Origin: Algimonas arctica
GTDB taxonomy: Bacteria; Pseudomonadota; Alphaproteobacteria; Caulobacterales; Maricaulaceae
Length of the DNA: 64,000 nucleotides
NCBI RefSeq assembly: GCF_014652695.1
Contig: NZ_BMZH01000002.1
Location: 112,655 to 176,654, forward strand
Reading direction: 5' to 3'
The stretch's first letter is position 1, and every line of letters begins with the position of its first letter. The translations under genes were made by a program, and so were the position numbers. Below are positions 1 to 10,567 of this stretch, in pieces. The notes below the pieces were generated by a model, which did not search any database, was not told where the DNA came from, and was given only the letters and a program-made list of their open reading frames with translations.

Positions 1-1582
1 CGCTTTCGCTTGAGAACTCAAGCGCTGTTCGCCCTGAGTAATAGGCTTCCGCCACAGCAGAACGCGGATTCGAAAACTGATCGGCGATTGACCCTTCCTT
101 TTCATCCGTTTTGGGGACAACGGCGAGCACCGGCAGCGATAGCGCCTTCTTGATATCGTCCGGCACCTTAATGGTATCATCAATAAAGCTGAGCCCGAAA
201 GCAAGTCCCACACCGAGCGCCAAACTTAAGATCACAGCTTGCAGTACATTGCGTGTCAAACTCGGCTCAAAAGGCACTCTCGGCGGCAAGGCCCTGTCCA
301 CCACTGAAATCTGACTGGAACCAACCCCCCCGGCAATGCTGACCTCCTTAAGTCGCTGAAGGAGCGCGTCATATTGGGAGCGCGCCGTATCTACATTGCG
401 TTGCAAAATCGTATAATTCACGCGCTTAGTTCGATCTTCACTCAGGTTTGAACGGAGCTCATTAAAGCGCTGTCGCAAAACAGCCTCTTGCGTTTGTGCG
501 GCTAAAAATTTCGCTTCTTCGGCCGCTATAATCTGCGCTTTGATTTCGGCGATTGCCGGATTAATGGCATCAAGGCGCGATTGGATATTCAGAACATCGG
601 GATGAGACGGACCTCTGCTCTGAATGAGTTGCTGATATTCATCTTCCAACTCGCGCTTCTCACTCATAAGCTCTTGGATTTCAGAATTTTTGAGAGTCTG
701 CTCAGACGCACTCGAATCTCTTGCAGCCAGATAGGCTTGTTCTAATTCAGTCGTTCGACTTTGCGCCTGGGCCAGCTCAGCATTTAAACTCAGGATTGTG
801 CTCGCCTCAAGCGGCGTTGTTCTATTCTCTCCAGTCGGTACGTCCAGAATTCCTGCGTCTTCAGCATATCCGACAACTTCAAGCTCGAATTGTTCTAGCG
901 CCGTTCTAGATTGCACGATCCGTTCAGTCAGGAATTTCCTCGCATAGGCTGTCGCGTTATACCTTCGTTCGAGGGTCGACTCGATAAAGTTATCAACAAT
1001 TGCATTCGCAATACTCGCTGCTTCATTTCGACCCGGACTGATGTAGGTTACCTTAACCAAACGGCTACGCCCTTCAGGCTCCACCCGAATATTTTCCTGA
1101 ATTTTCCTAGCCGCAACCTCTCGACGTGTTACCCGATCTAAGCTCTGGTCAACAAAAGATGGATCATTCACCAGCCCTAGCGAATTGACCACGCGCTCTG
1201 CTAAAACACGGCTTTGTAACAGTTCATATTGCGTTGCCATAAACTCGGCATCTGCAATAAAGCCCGGCTCGGCAGCCCCATCGACAATCTGATTTTCCTG
1301 TTTCTGGATTTCGATGGACGCGGACGCCTTATACAAAGGCGTTGAACTGAGGGTGAGAAGGAAGCCGGCCCCTATTCCTACAAGGAGGAGGCCGATAATT
1401 AGCCACTTGAACCTGGTGAGTGTAGCGATAGCCCCCCAAAAATCGAAGCCTTCCTGCTCATCAGCGTTTTGACCATAAGACAGTCGGGGGTCGAATACGC
1501 GATCATATTCATCTGATTGGGGAGGGGAAATTACAACGTTGTCCCGTTGGCCCCTTCTTTCCTCGATCTCACGGTTATTCAT
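1..1582 (-). CDS. Wzc/GumC-type polysaccharide co-polymerase with BY-kinase (partial, 3' end outside window)
   Basis: Chain-length determinant of the inner membrane, expected to control export-coupled polymerisation of a surface polysaccharide. About 527 codons are readable from an ATG at 1582 to the left edge with no stop. A first membrane segment lies near residues 58-76 (WLIIGLLLVGIGAGFLL), followed by a long coiled-coil periplasmic part and a second membrane segment near residues 435-455. The last visible residues, PRSAVAEAYYSGRTALEFSS, match the motif that precedes the cytoplasmic tyrosine-kinase domain in Wzc/GumC proteins, so a BY-kinase domain very probably continues off the edge. No strong ribosome binding site is seen, so the start is approximate. 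A second Wzc-type gene lies at 13167-15386. Confidence 0.85.
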   Translation of the reverse strand, partial: MNNREIEERRGQRDNVVISPPQSDEYDRVFDPRLSYGQNADEQEGFDFWGAIATLTRFKWLIIGLLLVGIGAGFLLTLSSTPLYKASASIEIQKQENQIVDGAAEPGFIADAEFMATQYELLQSRVLAERVVNSLGLVNDPSFVDQSLDRVTRREVAARKIQENIRVEPEGRSRLVKVTYISPGRNEAASIANAIVDNFIESTLERRYNATAYARKFLTERIVQSRTALEQFELEVVGYAEDAGILDVPTGENRTTPLEASTILSLNAELAQAQSRTTELEQAYLAARDSSASEQTLKNSEIQELMSEKRELEDEYQQLIQSRGPSHPDVLNIQSRLDAINPAIAEIKAQIIAAEEAKFLAAQTQEAVLRQRFNELRSNLSEDRTKRVNYTILQRNVDTARSQYDALLQRLKEVSIAGGVGSSQISVVDRALPPRVPFEPSLTRNVLQAVILSLALGVGLAFGLSFIDDTIKVPDDIKKALSLPVLAVVPKTDEKEGSIADQFSNPRSAVAEAYYSGRTALEFSSES

Positions 1583-2481
1583 CAGCTTAATATTCCCGTG
1601 GCCACGCTACTTTGCGAGTCCTTGTTTCTCTCTCTGGTTACCTATTGCTATGAAGCAAAAGCCTCAAGGACGAAATCCATGAGATTTGATCACCATAACG
1701 ACGTGCCAAGTAGGTTTACTCATATGTCATATTTCTTGGCGCCAGCCACGGGTTTTGCTTTTCACATAATGCCTTCCTAGTGTTTTGAGGTAAGCTTGGC
1801 TACCGACGCTCCGCAAGCCTTAACTCCCTTTAACCCCGAACGACTCCGTGCTCGAGTCGACACCGCACGTCACACCGACCGGCTTTCGTTAAAGTGGTAC
1901 CTGATAGTGCTTAGGCGTCCCCGGACATGAGAAATGCTCGGAACCGAGCGCTCAACCCCTCGGAGATATTACAGTACGCAAAGAGGCCTGGCCTTCGACA
2001 TGGTCGGAAACGCACGCCTTAGGGGGCTATCTGGATCGAATGAGTGCCCCGATTCCCGGAACAATCGTCATGTGGCGCGGCTTCTCCCGGTTGTCTGATC
2101 TTGACGAAGGTTACCGGGTGGCAAAATCAACAGGACCTCCACTTGTGGGTAATTGAAAGGTAGGAACACCGCTTTCACCTCTTGGCGAAGACCCAAGGAG
2201 TCAGGATAGAATTTTCTAGAGCTGGAACGCCAACGGTAATGCCCAAATGAAGTCTTTCAATAGATTCTGTCCGAGAAGGGCTGTTAAATGGAAACTGCGT
2301 CCACTCCATAGCCGAGGCCTAACATCGCGAGAATTTGCAGATTTATCATCCCGGTGCTACAGGAATAATAAGAAAATGGCCACTGGATTTTAACACTGAA
2401 CCTGGACCACCCAGACCAAGCACCTCAAACTGCCGAGCTAAAACTGAGCAGGTGGTCCACCAGACCGGGGCAGATCATAAC
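1583..2481. other. Gene-free spacer with degenerate sequence
   Basis: About 900 bases with no convincing coding region on either strand. Short open frames have no recognisable motifs. The right end (2403-2477) is a diverged copy of a sequence found again at 22343-22419. Like the other long spacers here, it probably holds decayed mobile DNA, but I could not identify a transposase. Confidence 0.5.
2403..2477 (+). repeat. Diverged direct repeat, copy A (possible IS end)
   Basis: This stretch begins TGGACCACC, contains GCCGAGCT and ends CGGGGCAGATCAT. It aligns over its length with 22343-22419, which begins TGGACCACT, contains GCCGAGCT and ends GGGGGCGGGTCAT, at roughly 70-75 percent identity by eye. 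A repeated non-coding sequence of this size next to IS remnants suggests ends of one decayed element family. The family is not identified. Confidence 0.45.
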
Positions 2482-3465
2482 TTACTTCGCTAAGATGGCA
2501 GTCCAGTTCTCACGGTACCAGTCCACAAATTTTGGCACACCCTCCGACAGAGGCGTGCTTGGCGCAAAGCCGAAGTCGCGCCCAGCGGCGTCAACATTGG
2601 CATAGGTGTTAGAGACGTCACCGGCCTGTTTGGGAAGAATGATTTTATTTTTGGCTTCGCGCCCGCAGGCTTCCTCCACCGCAACCACAAGCTCCATCAG
2701 TGTGTTGGGATTGTTATTTCCAAGATTGTAAATAGCGTGACCTGTTTTCGGAGGCATGCGCATTAAGGTTGGGAGGATCCGCACTATGTCGCCTACGAAA
2801 GTGAAGTCACGGCGCATTTTGTCTGGCGCGAAGAGGGTAATCGGCTGATCGTTTAGAATGCGATCGGTGAAAATAAAATAGGCCATGTCAGGACGGCCCC
2901 AGGCACCGTATACAGTGAAAAACCGAAGGCCGGTTTGCGGTATTCCATAAAGCGATGCGTAGCTTTCGGCCATCATCTCTCCGCCTAATTTCGTCGCTGC
3001 ATAGAGTGAGGCCGGTTTGCGAACACTGTCGTTCTCATGAAATGGGCCACCATCACGGTCGCCGTACACGCTACTGCTACTTGCATAAGCGAGGTGTTTT
3101 AGCCCTGGTGTGTGGCGGGCCAACTCGAGAATATTGAGGTGGCCAACAATATTGCTGTCCACATATGCGCGAGGGTTCTCGAGACTGTAACGCACTCCTG
3201 CCTGTGCTGCGAGATGCAAGATGTGTGTAAGACTAGTCCCCTCAGTGGCCCGGAATAATGCGTCGTGATCGGAAATATCAAGTTCGGAAAACTCGAAGTT
3301 TGGCTGCGCCTTCAAAACGTTCAGTCTCGCTTGTTTGAGCGCAGGGGTATAGTAGTCATTTAAATTATCGACACCAAGCACGCGGAAGCCTGACGCCATC
3401 AATTTTTGTGATGCATGGAACCCGATAAAGCCCGCGGCTCCGGTGACGAGGATAGTCTCTTTCAT
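2482..3465 (-). CDS. NAD-dependent epimerase, UDP-glucuronate 4-epimerase-like
   Basis: Extended short-chain dehydrogenase that probably interconverts UDP-glucuronate and UDP-galacturonate for surface polysaccharide synthesis in the cytoplasm. The N-terminus has the Rossmann motif TGAAGFIG (residues 8-15). The catalytic Tyr155 and Lys159 lie in YAATK, preceded by the serine run SSSSVYG. The segment RFFTVYGAWGRPDMA with the following FIFTDRIL is typical of LpsL/CapI-type UDP-glucuronate epimerases rather than GalE or RmlB. Length 327 residues is normal. It reads in the same direction as the truncated wzc but is separated from it by about 900 bases. Another NDP-sugar epimerase specificity cannot be excluded. 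Confidence 0.8.
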   Translation of the reverse strand: MKETILVTGAAGFIGFHASQKLMASGFRVLGVDNLNDYYTPALKQARLNVLKAQPNFEFSELDISDHDALFRATEGTSLTHILHLAAQAGVRYSLENPRAYVDSNIVGHLNILELARHTPGLKHLAYASSSSVYGDRDGGPFHENDSVRKPASLYAATKLGGEMMAESYASLYGIPQTGLRFFTVYGAWGRPDMAYFIFTDRILNDQPITLFAPDKMRRDFTFVGDIVRILPTLMRMPPKTGHAIYNLGNNNPNTLMELVVAVEEACGREAKNKIILPKQAGDVSNTYANVDAAGRDFGFAPSTPLSEGVPKFVDWYRENWTAILAK

Positions 3466-3559
3466 TGATATGACCTATTTTTTGGAGCGCACAAAGCCAG
3501 AGATGGCCGTGACGTTTAGCTCGGATTCGGGACTAATGCGACCCGTTCAATATTGACCC

Positions 3560-3873
3560 CACCCTATGAGGCAGTCCGCTAAAGGTAATGTCGGACCCCG
3601 TTGATCCTCACAAAGACCTCGTCGTGGTGCAGCTTCCATTGTATTCTGGCACAGATACGCTGAACTTGTCGACAAAACTTACTTAGCGAACACCAAACCA
3701 AACCGTTTAAGCCAGAGTCGGATACTCTCATAGCGCACGTCAACCCTTCGGTCCTGCAGCAGATCTTCAACATTCCTTAGCGACACAAGAAAGCGGACGT
3801 ATATCATCACGGATAGTTTGATGGAGTCCCGAGACGCTTGGAAGTCGGGGAATGGGTTCAGGATCAGGCGCAA
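3560..3873 (-). pseudogene. Remnant of an IS6-family transposase
   Basis: Two frames on the minus strand together resemble the N-terminal half of IS6-family DDE transposases. Frame one (from 3873) reads FPDFQASRDSIKLS, then YVRFLVSLRNVEDLL, then VDVRYESIRLWLKRFG. Frame two (about 3600-3660) reads KLHHDEVFVRINGVRHYL, matching the segment around the first catalytic Asp. The frames are shifted relative to each other, stops follow, and the rest of the transposase is missing. It fills the spacer between the epimerase and metK. Edges are approximate. Confidence 0.7.
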
Positions 3874-3928
3874 CCGCTATCCCATCACTTCAAGGGTATG
3901 TTCCGCTGAGAGTGCCCCTTTGCCAGCC

Positions 3929-5128
3929 CTATAGCCGCGCCTTAATCTCATCGACCAAGTCCGTGCGCTCCCATGAAAACTCACCGTCCGGGCCGGGGTC
4001 ACGGCCGAAATGACCATAGGCTGACGTCGGCGCGTAGATCGGTTTGTTGAGGTCGAGATGTTTGCGGATGCCGCGCGGGGTTAAGTCCATGACCTGACGG
4101 ATGATAGTTTCGATCTTGTCGCCTTTGATCGGATTATTATCATCGACATTGACGTAGATTGACGTCGGCTTGGCCACGCCAATGGCGTAGCTGACCTGAA
4201 TTTCCACCCACGGAGCGACGCCCGCCGCAACCAGGTTTTTCGCGAGGTAACGCGTCGCATAGGCCGCGGACCGGTCCACTTTCGTCGGATCTTTGCCCGA
4301 AAATGCACCGCCCCCGTGCGGCGCCATACCGCCATAGGTGTCGACAATGATTTTGCGTCCGGTCAGGCCCGCATCACCGTCTGGGCCGCCAATGACAAAT
4401 TTACCCGTAGGATTGACGTGCCAGACGGTGCGGTCCGTAATCCAGCCGGACGGCAGAACCTCCGCCACATAAGGCTCAATCCGTTCGCGAATGTCGGAGG
4501 AGGTGAGCGTGTCGTCGAGGTGCTGCGTCGACAAAACAATCGCCGTCGCCTCAACCGGGCGACCATGGTGATAACGCACGGTCACTTGGGACTTGCTGTC
4601 CGGCCCTAGCCAGTCCTGGCCTTCATGTTTGCGGGCATAGGCGAGCCGTTCAAGAATGCGGTGGGAATAGTGGACAGGGGCCGGCATCAGTGCGCCTGGC
4701 ACGTCAAGTGACGCGTAACCGAACATGATACCCTGATCGCCAGCGCCCTCTTCTGTGTGCAAGCCCCCGCCCGCATCGACGCCTTGGGCAATGTGGAGGG
4801 ATTGCGGGTGCAGCAGCACATCAATGTCGCAATGTTCCCAGTGAAATCCGTCCTGCTCGTAACCAATATCGCGAATGGCATCGCGGGCTAGCGCTTCGAT
4901 CCGGTCCGGTGTAATAGATTCCGGTCCGCGTGTTTCGCCCGCAATCACGACTTTATTGGTCGTCGTCAACGTTTCCGCGGCCACACGTACCTTCCAAGGG
5001 TCCATGCCTTCTTTGATCGCTTCGCGAAAATACAGATCAACAATTTCATCGCTGATCCGGTCCGAGACTTTATCAGGATGCCCTTCTGAGACAGATTCAG
5101 AGGTAAATTCGTAGGATTCGCGAGACAT
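3929..5128 (-). CDS. metK: S-adenosylmethionine synthetase
   Basis: Cytoplasmic enzyme making SAM from methionine and ATP. The 399-residue protein has the normal length and three-domain layout. Recognisable motifs are SEGHPDK near the N-terminus (residues 14-20), [12 protein letters not shown] in the middle and [19 protein letters not shown] in the second half, which are the methionine- and ATP-binding signatures of MetK. It follows ahcY on the same strand after 109 bases, and with ahcY, adenosine kinase, metH and metF forms a nearly complete SAM cycle. It could be co-transcribed with ahcY, although a GC-rich hairpin lies between them. Confidence 0.98.
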   Translation of the reverse strand: MSRESYEFTSESVSEGHPDKVSDRISDEIVDLYFREAIKEGMDPWKVRVAAETLTTTNKVVIAGETRGPESITPDRIEALARDAIRDIGYEQDGFHWEHCDIDVLLHPQSLHIAQGVDAGGGLHTEEGAGDQGIMFGYASLDVPGALMPAPVHYSHRILERLAYARKHEGQDWLGPDSKSQVTVRYHHGRPVEATAIVLSTQHLDDTLTSSDIRERIEPYVAEVLPSGWITDRTVWHVNPTGKFVIGGPDGDAGLTGRKIIVDTYGGMAPHGGGAFSGKDPTKVDRSAAYATRYLAKNLVAAGVAPWVEIQVSYAIGVAKPTSIYVNVDDNNPIKGDKIETIIRQVMDLTPRGIRKHLDLNKPIYAPTSAYGHFGRDPGPDGEFSWERTDLVDEIKARL

Positions 5129-5190
5129 GATGATGGTTCCAGGATTTTAAGGCTCTGCGCTTTTTGTTTTTATCAGGGCCTGGAATGAGA

Positions 5191-5214
5191 GGGCGCGGAT
5201 TTCCCGCCGCGCCC
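5191..5214 (-). terminator. GC-rich hairpin between ahcY and metK
   Basis: A perfect 8-bp stem GGGCGCGG/CCGCGCCC with an 8-base loop lies just after ahcY. No T-run follows immediately on the minus strand; only a T-poor stretch with AAAACAAAAA comes later. It may be a weak terminator, a processing site or a transcript-stabilising hairpin. Confidence 0.35.
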
Positions 5215-5237
5215 GGAAAACGGGGTTTAGCGAAAAC

Positions 5238-6647
5238 CTAGTAGCGGTAATGCTCTGGCTTGTAAGGACCCTGCTCGGGCACACCAATATAATCGGCTTG
5301 CTCCTTGGTCATTTCTGTCAGCTTCACGCCAATTTTTTCCAAGTGAAGACGAGCAACTTTTTCGTCCAAATGCTTGGGTAACATATAAACTTCGTTGCCA
5401 TATTTCTTCATCGCCGCGTGGGCGTCTTCCCATAATTCGATCTGCGCCAACACTTGGTTGGTGAACGATGCGCTCATCACGAAAGAGGGGTGACCCGTCG
5501 CATTGCCGAGGTTGAGCAAACGTCCCTGGGACAGCAGGATCATCCGCTTTCCGCCCGGAAAGGTGTACATATCAACCTGATCTTTAATGTTGGTCACTTT
5601 AATATTGTTGAGCGCCGCAACTTGGATCTCATTATCAAAGTGACCAATATTGCCAACAATCGCCATATCTTTCATCTCGCGCATATGCTCGAGGCGGATC
5701 ACGTCTTTATTGCCTGTTGTGGTGACAAAAATATCAGCCGTTGCAACCGCATCTTCCAACAAGGTGACTTCGAACCCGTCCATCGCCGCCTGCAAGGCAC
5801 AGATCGGATCGACTTCGGTGACTTTCACCCGCGCGCCCGCGCCTTTAAGCGACGCGGCTGAGCCTTTGCCGACATCGCCGTAACCGAGGACAACGGCGGT
5901 TTTGCCCGCCATCATCGTGTCCGTTGCGCGGCGGATGCCGTCGACGAGCGATTCTTTACAGCCATATTTATTATCGAATTTTGACTTTGTGACACTATCG
6001 TTCACATTGATCGCTGGGAATGGCAGTTGGCCTTCGCGCTGCAATTCATAGAGACGGTGGACACCCGTGGTCGTTTCTTCAGACACGCCGACAATATCGT
6101 TGCGCGTTTTTGTAAACCAACCCGGGCTTGCGGCCATGCGCTTTTTGATTTGTGCAAAAATCGCGGCTTCTTCCTCAGACCCTGGCTCCCCTTCGATCAG
6201 GTCTGTTTCGCCCGCTTCGACACGCGCGCCCAATAAAACGTAGAGCGTTGCGTCGCCGCCATCATCCAAAATGATGTTGGCGCCCTCAGGGAACAAGAAT
6301 GACTTATCAAGATAATCCCAATGCTCTTCCAGTGATTGGCCCTTGATGGCGAACACAGGAACACCAGACGCCGCGATTGCTGCCGCGGCGTGATCTTGCG
6401 TCGAGTAGATATTGCACGACGCCCAGCGCACATCCGCGCCTAGCGCCGTCAGTGTTTCAATCAACACCGCGGTTTGGATCGTCATATGCAGCGAGCCGAC
6501 AACGCGGGCGCCTTTCAGGGGCTTGCTCTCGCCAAACTCTTCACGCAGCGCCATCAGGCCCGGCATTTCAGTCTCGGCAATATCGAGTTCCTTACGGCCG
6601 TACTCGGCGAGGGAAATGTCTTTTACAATGTAGTCGTGTGCACTCAT
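5238..6647 (-). CDS. ahcY: Adenosylhomocysteinase
   Basis: NAD-dependent hydrolase that splits S-adenosylhomocysteine into homocysteine and adenosine, removing the product inhibitor of methyltransferases. The 469-residue protein starts at [10 protein letters not shown]. An open frame extends to 6758, but those extra residues do not look like AhcY and would cover the operator-like palindrome at 6708-6727, so the ATG at 6647 is preferred. The NAD-binding motif [10 protein letters not shown], the segment [16 protein letters not shown] and the C-terminal KPEHYRY are all classic. It is divergent from adenosine kinase and upstream of metK. Confidence 0.97.
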   Translation of the reverse strand: MSAHDYIVKDISLAEYGRKELDIAETEMPGLMALREEFGESKPLKGARVVGSLHMTIQTAVLIETLTALGADVRWASCNIYSTQDHAAAAIAASGVPVFAIKGQSLEEHWDYLDKSFLFPEGANIILDDGGDATLYVLLGARVEAGETDLIEGEPGSEEEAAIFAQIKKRMAASPGWFTKTRNDIVGVSEETTTGVHRLYELQREGQLPFPAINVNDSVTKSKFDNKYGCKESLVDGIRRATDTMMAGKTAVVLGYGDVGKGSAASLKGAGARVKVTEVDPICALQAAMDGFEVTLLEDAVATADIFVTTTGNKDVIRLEHMREMKDMAIVGNIGHFDNEIQVAALNNIKVTNIKDQVDMYTFPGGKRMILLSQGRLLNLGNATGHPSFVMSASFTNQVLAQIELWEDAHAAMKKYGNEVYMLPKHLDEKVARLHLEKIGVKLTEMTKEQADYIGVPEQGPYKPEHYRY

Positions 6648-6707
6648 GAGAGGAGGCTTTCCGATGAAAATGTTGAGGCCTTTTAACGAAGCTTTCTCGG
6701 AAAAACA

Positions 6708-6727
6708 ATATAAAGAAATCGTTATAT
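6708..6727. promoter_or_regulatory. SahR-like operator between ahcY and adenosine kinase
   Basis: The 20-base site ATATAAAGAAATCGTTATAT is an imperfect inverted repeat lying 60 bases upstream of ahcY and 85 bases upstream of the divergent adenosine kinase gene. It closely resembles, as I recall it, the alphaproteobacterial SahR motif (a palindrome around ATAAAGATATCTTTAT), with two departures. SahR is an ArsR-type repressor released by S-adenosylhomocysteine and is known to control methionine-cycle genes. No sahR gene is present in this window. Assignment rests on motif resemblance plus location. Confidence 0.6.
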
Positions 6728-6812
6728 GTGAAGAAGGTTTCTTGGTAAGAAGCCGCACGGTACACCAGCAACTCAGGCCCTCAGCCGAAAAACTTGATAG
6801 AATGAGCTAAAA

Positions 6813-7787
6813 ATGTCCCAACATTACGATATTCTCGGCATTGGTAACGCCATTATGGATGTGATTGCCTCCGTCGATGATCAGTTTTTAGGCGACCACG
6901 ACATTGCCAAAGGCGGAATGACGCTCATTGACGAAAACCGGGCGATTGCGCTGACCAAAGCCGTCGCATCCGCTAACCCGACAGAAATCGCCGGGGGCTC
7001 GGGCGCGAACACGATCGTTGGCGCGGCCATGCTGGGCGCGAAGACCGCCTATCTGGGCCTGGTTTACAATGACAGAATGGGTAACCGCTTCATTGACGGT
7101 CTGGAGGACGCAGGGGTAAGCTATAATGTTCCACCGGCAGATCGAGGTCTCGCTACAGCGCGCTGCTTGATTATGGTCACGGCAGACGGCGAGCGCTCCA
7201 TGAATACATTTCTGGGAGCTTCGACGGATTTCTCCTCGGCGCAGCTTGATAGCGGCGCGATCAAACGATCAAAGCTAATATATCTCGAGGGGTATTTGTT
7301 CGATACAGACAAGGCCAAAGCCGCCTTCGTGAAGGCCGCTGAAATCGCGAAAGCCGAGGGCCACAAGGTTGCCTTGACCCTGTCGGACAGTTTTTGCGTG
7401 GATCGGCATCGGGGCTCATTCAAACATTTGATCGAACATCATGTGGACGTCCTGTTTGCAAATGAAGCTGAGATCATCTCGCTGTATGAAACTGACTTTG
7501 ACAACGCGATCAAGACGCTCGCGACACTGGACGTTATCGCAGCTGTCACCCGGAGCGAAAAAGGCTCCATCATCGTCAATGGCCGCGACCAGCATGTGGT
7601 AGACGCCGTTGCGATCGACAAAGTCGTGGATACGACAGGCGCGGGAGACCAATATGCCGCCGGCTTTCTAGTCGGATATTCGCAAGGCAAAGATTTGGCC
7701 ACTTGCGGACAATGGGGCTCTATTTGCGCCGCAGAAGTTATTTCTCATTTTGGCGCGCGTCCCGCCTCATTCGTCACGCTGAGCTAA
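6813..7787 (+). CDS. Adenosine kinase (PfkB family)
   Basis: Ribokinase-family kinase, 324 residues, expected to phosphorylate adenosine to AMP. The N-terminal GIGNAIMDVIA and GGSGANT are typical of PfkB carbohydrate kinases, and the C-terminal signature DTTGAGDQYAAGF contains the anion hole and catalytic Asp. It is divergent from ahcY, which produces adenosine, and this pairing supports the substrate: removing adenosine pulls the reversible AhcY reaction forward. The intergenic SahR-like palindrome could control both genes. Another nucleoside or sugar substrate is possible but less likely. Confidence 0.9.
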   Translation: MSQHYDILGIGNAIMDVIASVDDQFLGDHDIAKGGMTLIDENRAIALTKAVASANPTEIAGGSGANTIVGAAMLGAKTAYLGLVYNDRMGNRFIDGLEDAGVSYNVPPADRGLATARCLIMVTADGERSMNTFLGASTDFSSAQLDSGAIKRSKLIYLEGYLFDTDKAKAAFVKAAEIAKAEGHKVALTLSDSFCVDRHRGSFKHLIEHHVDVLFANEAEIISLYETDFDNAIKTLATLDVIAAVTRSEKGSIIVNGRDQHVVDAVAIDKVVDTTGAGDQYAAGFLVGYSQGKDLATCGQWGSICAAEVISHFGARPASFVTLS

Positions 7788-7812
7788 ATTCACGCGAATA
7801 CACATGCGTTGA

Positions 7813-7833
7813 GGCGGCGATAGTCTCGCCGCC
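7813..7833. terminator. Hairpin between converging adenosine kinase and metH genes
   Basis: Perfect 8-bp stem GGCGGCGA/TCGCCGCC with a 5-base loop in the 55-base gap between two convergent genes. It could end transcription from either side, but there is no T-run, so intrinsic termination is uncertain. Confidence 0.4.
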
Positions 7834-7842
7834 CAGCGTTCG

Positions 7843-10485
7843 CTACCCCGCGCGATCATAATTGAGGATCGGCGCCAACCAACGCTCGACATCATCTAAG
7901 TCCATTGCCTTACGGACGGCGTAATCTTCAACCTGATCTTTTTCGATCTTCCCAACGCCAAAGTAAACACTGTCGGGATGGCTGAGATACAGACCCGACA
8001 CTGAACTGGCCGGATGCATGGCGAAACTCTGAGTGAGGCTGATGCCAGTCTCGTTTGTCGCGTCCAATATCCGGAATAACGTCGCTTTTTCCGTATGGTC
8101 CGGCTGAGCCGGATATCCGGGTGCCGGACGGATCCCTGCATAACGTTCCGCGATTAAATCCTCGCCTGAGAAGGTCTCGTCAGGCGCGTAACCCCAGAAT
8201 TCGCGGCGGACGCGCTGGTGCATGTGCTCCGCAAAAGCTTCGGCCAGGCGGTCCGACAGGGCTTGGAACAAAATGGCGTTATAATCATCGCCCGCGTCTT
8301 TAAAGGTCTGCACGCGATGATCTTCGTCTAAGCCCGCTGTGACGCAAAACCCGCCAACATAATCATCAGCCGGAGCGACAAAATCGGAAATACAAAAGTT
8401 CGCCCGGTCCGTTGTCTTGCTTATTTGCTGTCGCAGGCCATGAAAATTCGCCAGCGTCTCCGTTCGGCTCTCATTCGTGAAGACACGAATATCATCGCCG
8501 TCCCGCTCACAAGGCCAGAAGCCGATAATGGCATTCCCTTTCACCCATTGCTCAGAAATCATCCTATCGAGCATGGCATTGGCATCGTTGAACAAATCGC
8601 GGGCAACTTCGCCGAAACGGTCGCTCTCAAGAATGCCCGGGTATCGGCCTTTAAGTTCCCACGTTGCGAAAAACGGCGTCCAATCAATAAACGGGCGTAA
8701 CGTTGCCAAGTCATAATTCTTAAAAGTCCGCGTACCCGTAAATGTGGGTTTGGGCGGCGTGTAATTATTCCAGTCCGTTGTCCATGCATTGTCTCGCGCC
8801 GTTGCAATGTTAAGCCGGACCTTTTTCGTTTGGCCGGCGTAATGCGACGCCCGTGATTTTATATAATCCGCTTGGATGTTTGCCGCATAAGTGTCTTTTC
8901 CATCACCCATTAGAGCGCCAACGACACCGACGGCGCGCGACGCATCCGTGACGTAAACGGTCGCGCCGTTTTTATAAGTGGGCTCAATTTTGACGGCTGT
9001 ATGGGTTTTTGAGGTCGTCGCGCCGCCAATGAGAAGCGGCATCGTTAGACCTTCGCGCTGCATTTCGGTCGCGACAAAGACCATTTCGTCCAGACTCGGT
9101 GTAATCAGGCCCGATAAGCCAATCATATCCGCATCATGTTCGCGGGCCGCTTTGAGAATTGTATCACAAGACACCATCACGCCAAGATCAACAATATCAT
9201 AGCCGTTACATTGCAGTACAACGCTGACAATATTCTTGCCAATATCATGCACGTCGCCTTTCACGGTTGCCATGACGACCTTGCCATTTGACTTGCCGAC
9301 AAGGCCCATTTCTTCCTTTTCCAACTCCATATACGGCATTAGATGCGCTACAGCCGCCTTCATCACGCGAGCTGATTTCACGACTTGAGGCAAGAACATT
9401 TTGCCCGCGCCGAAGAGGTCGCCGACGACATTCATGCCGTCCATGAGGGGGCCCTCAATAACGTGAAGCGGGCGATCGGCGGCCTGACGGGCTTCTTCCG
9501 TATCCACGACAATATAATCTGTAATACCGCGCACGAGCGCGTGCTCGAGGCGTTTTCCGACAGTTTCCTGCCGCCACTTATCATCGACCACCCGGGCCTT
9601 GGCTTTACCATCGCCGCGGTATCTTTCTGCAATATCGACAAGGCGGTCTGTCGCATCCGGACGGCGGTTGAGAATGACGTCCTCGACCCGTTCGCGCAAC
9701 TCTTCAGGGATATCGTCATAAATTGTAAGCTGACCCGCATTGACGATAGCCATGTCCAGCCCGGCCGGAATTGCGTGATATAAAAACACACTATGCATGG
9801 CCTCACGGACAGGATTGTTGCCCCGAAACGAAAAGCTTACATTGGAGAGCCCCCCAGAAATTCGCGCATGTGGCAGGTGTTTTTTAATCCGCTTACACGC
9901 GTCGAAAAACGCCACTGCATAATTATTATGCTCTTCGATACCCGTCGCGACTGCGAAAATATTTGGATCGAAAATGATGTCCTCCGGTGGGAAATTCGCT
10001 TCCTCGGTCAGCAATTTGTAAGCCCGTTGACATATACGGAACTTGTCATCGGCAGTTTCAGCTTGGCCATCTTCGTCAAACGCCATGACAACCGCCGCCG
10101 CTCCCAACGCACGCACTTTTCGGGCGTGACCCAGAAATTCCGCTTCGCCCTCTTTCATCGAAATCGAGTTGACGACAGCTTTTCCTTGAATGCATTTTAA
10201 GCCAGCTTCCAGCACGGACCATTTAGAGCTGTCGACCATGATCGGCACGCGCGAAATATCCGGCTCACCCGCGAGAAGCTGAAGAAAACGCGTCATGGCG
10301 GCTTCAGCGTCAATCAGACCATCATCCATATTTATGTCGATGATTTGAGCGCCGGACTCGACCTGTTGGCGGGCAACAGACAAGGCTTGTTCATAATCGC
10401 CATCGACGATCATTCGCTTGAAACGAATAGATCCGGCAACATTGGTGCGTTCACCAATATTGATAAATTGAGCTGTTGACGTCAT
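7843..10485 (-). CDS. metH: Methionine synthase, C-terminal part (pterin-, B12- and SAM-binding modules)
   Basis: B12-dependent enzyme subunit that takes a methyl group from methyl-tetrahydrofolate and carries it on cobalamin. The 880 residues cover the pterin-binding domain (from [13 protein letters not shown], residues 7-19), the four-helix cap, the cobalamin domain with the D411-x-H413-x-x-G416 base-off/His-on motif, and the reactivation domain with [12 protein letters not shown]. The homocysteine-binding module is absent and is encoded by the next gene upstream. Such a split MetH is common in alphaproteobacteria. It lies 82 bases after the homocysteine module and is probably transcribed with it and metF. 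Confidence 0.96.
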   Translation of the reverse strand: MTSTAQFINIGERTNVAGSIRFKRMIVDGDYEQALSVARQQVESGAQIIDINMDDGLIDAEAAMTRFLQLLAGEPDISRVPIMVDSSKWSVLEAGLKCIQGKAVVNSISMKEGEAEFLGHARKVRALGAAAVVMAFDEDGQAETADDKFRICQRAYKLLTEEANFPPEDIIFDPNIFAVATGIEEHNNYAVAFFDACKRIKKHLPHARISGGLSNVSFSFRGNNPVREAMHSVFLYHAIPAGLDMAIVNAGQLTIYDDIPEELRERVEDVILNRRPDATDRLVDIAERYRGDGKAKARVVDDKWRQETVGKRLEHALVRGITDYIVVDTEEARQAADRPLHVIEGPLMDGMNVVGDLFGAGKMFLPQVVKSARVMKAAVAHLMPYMELEKEEMGLVGKSNGKVVMATVKGDVHDIGKNIVSVVLQCNGYDIVDLGVMVSCDTILKAAREHDADMIGLSGLITPSLDEMVFVATEMQREGLTMPLLIGGATTSKTHTAVKIEPTYKNGATVYVTDASRAVGVVGALMGDGKDTYAANIQADYIKSRASHYAGQTKKVRLNIATARDNAWTTDWNNYTPPKPTFTGTRTFKNYDLATLRPFIDWTPFFATWELKGRYPGILESDRFGEVARDLFNDANAMLDRMISEQWVKGNAIIGFWPCERDGDDIRVFTNESRTETLANFHGLRQQISKTTDRANFCISDFVAPADDYVGGFCVTAGLDEDHRVQTFKDAGDDYNAILFQALSDRLAEAFAEHMHQRVRREFWGYAPDETFSGEDLIAERYAGIRPAPGYPAQPDHTEKATLFRILDATNETGISLTQSFAMHPASSVSGLYLSHPDSVYFGVGKIEKDQVEDYAVRKAMDLDDVERWLAPILNYDRAG

Positions 10486-10567
10486 TCGTGTCGATCTTTC
10501 GCAAAATTGGCAGACTGATGATCGACAGCCTGCGGCACGTCTTGGCGATATACGGCCTATCAGTGGT

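Noticed and set aside
6648..6758. Longer ahcY start at 6758
   Set aside because: The extra residues do not resemble AhcY and the operator-like palindrome would lie inside the gene.
6648..6812. SAM-II or SAH riboswitch in the ahcY leader
   Set aside because: I compared the minus-strand leader with the SAM-II and SAH riboswitch cores and found no matching conserved blocks; the palindrome at 6708-6727 explains regulation better.
9385..9806. Long frames on both strands inside metH
   Set aside because: These are shadows of the metH reading frame, which has clear family motifs throughout.
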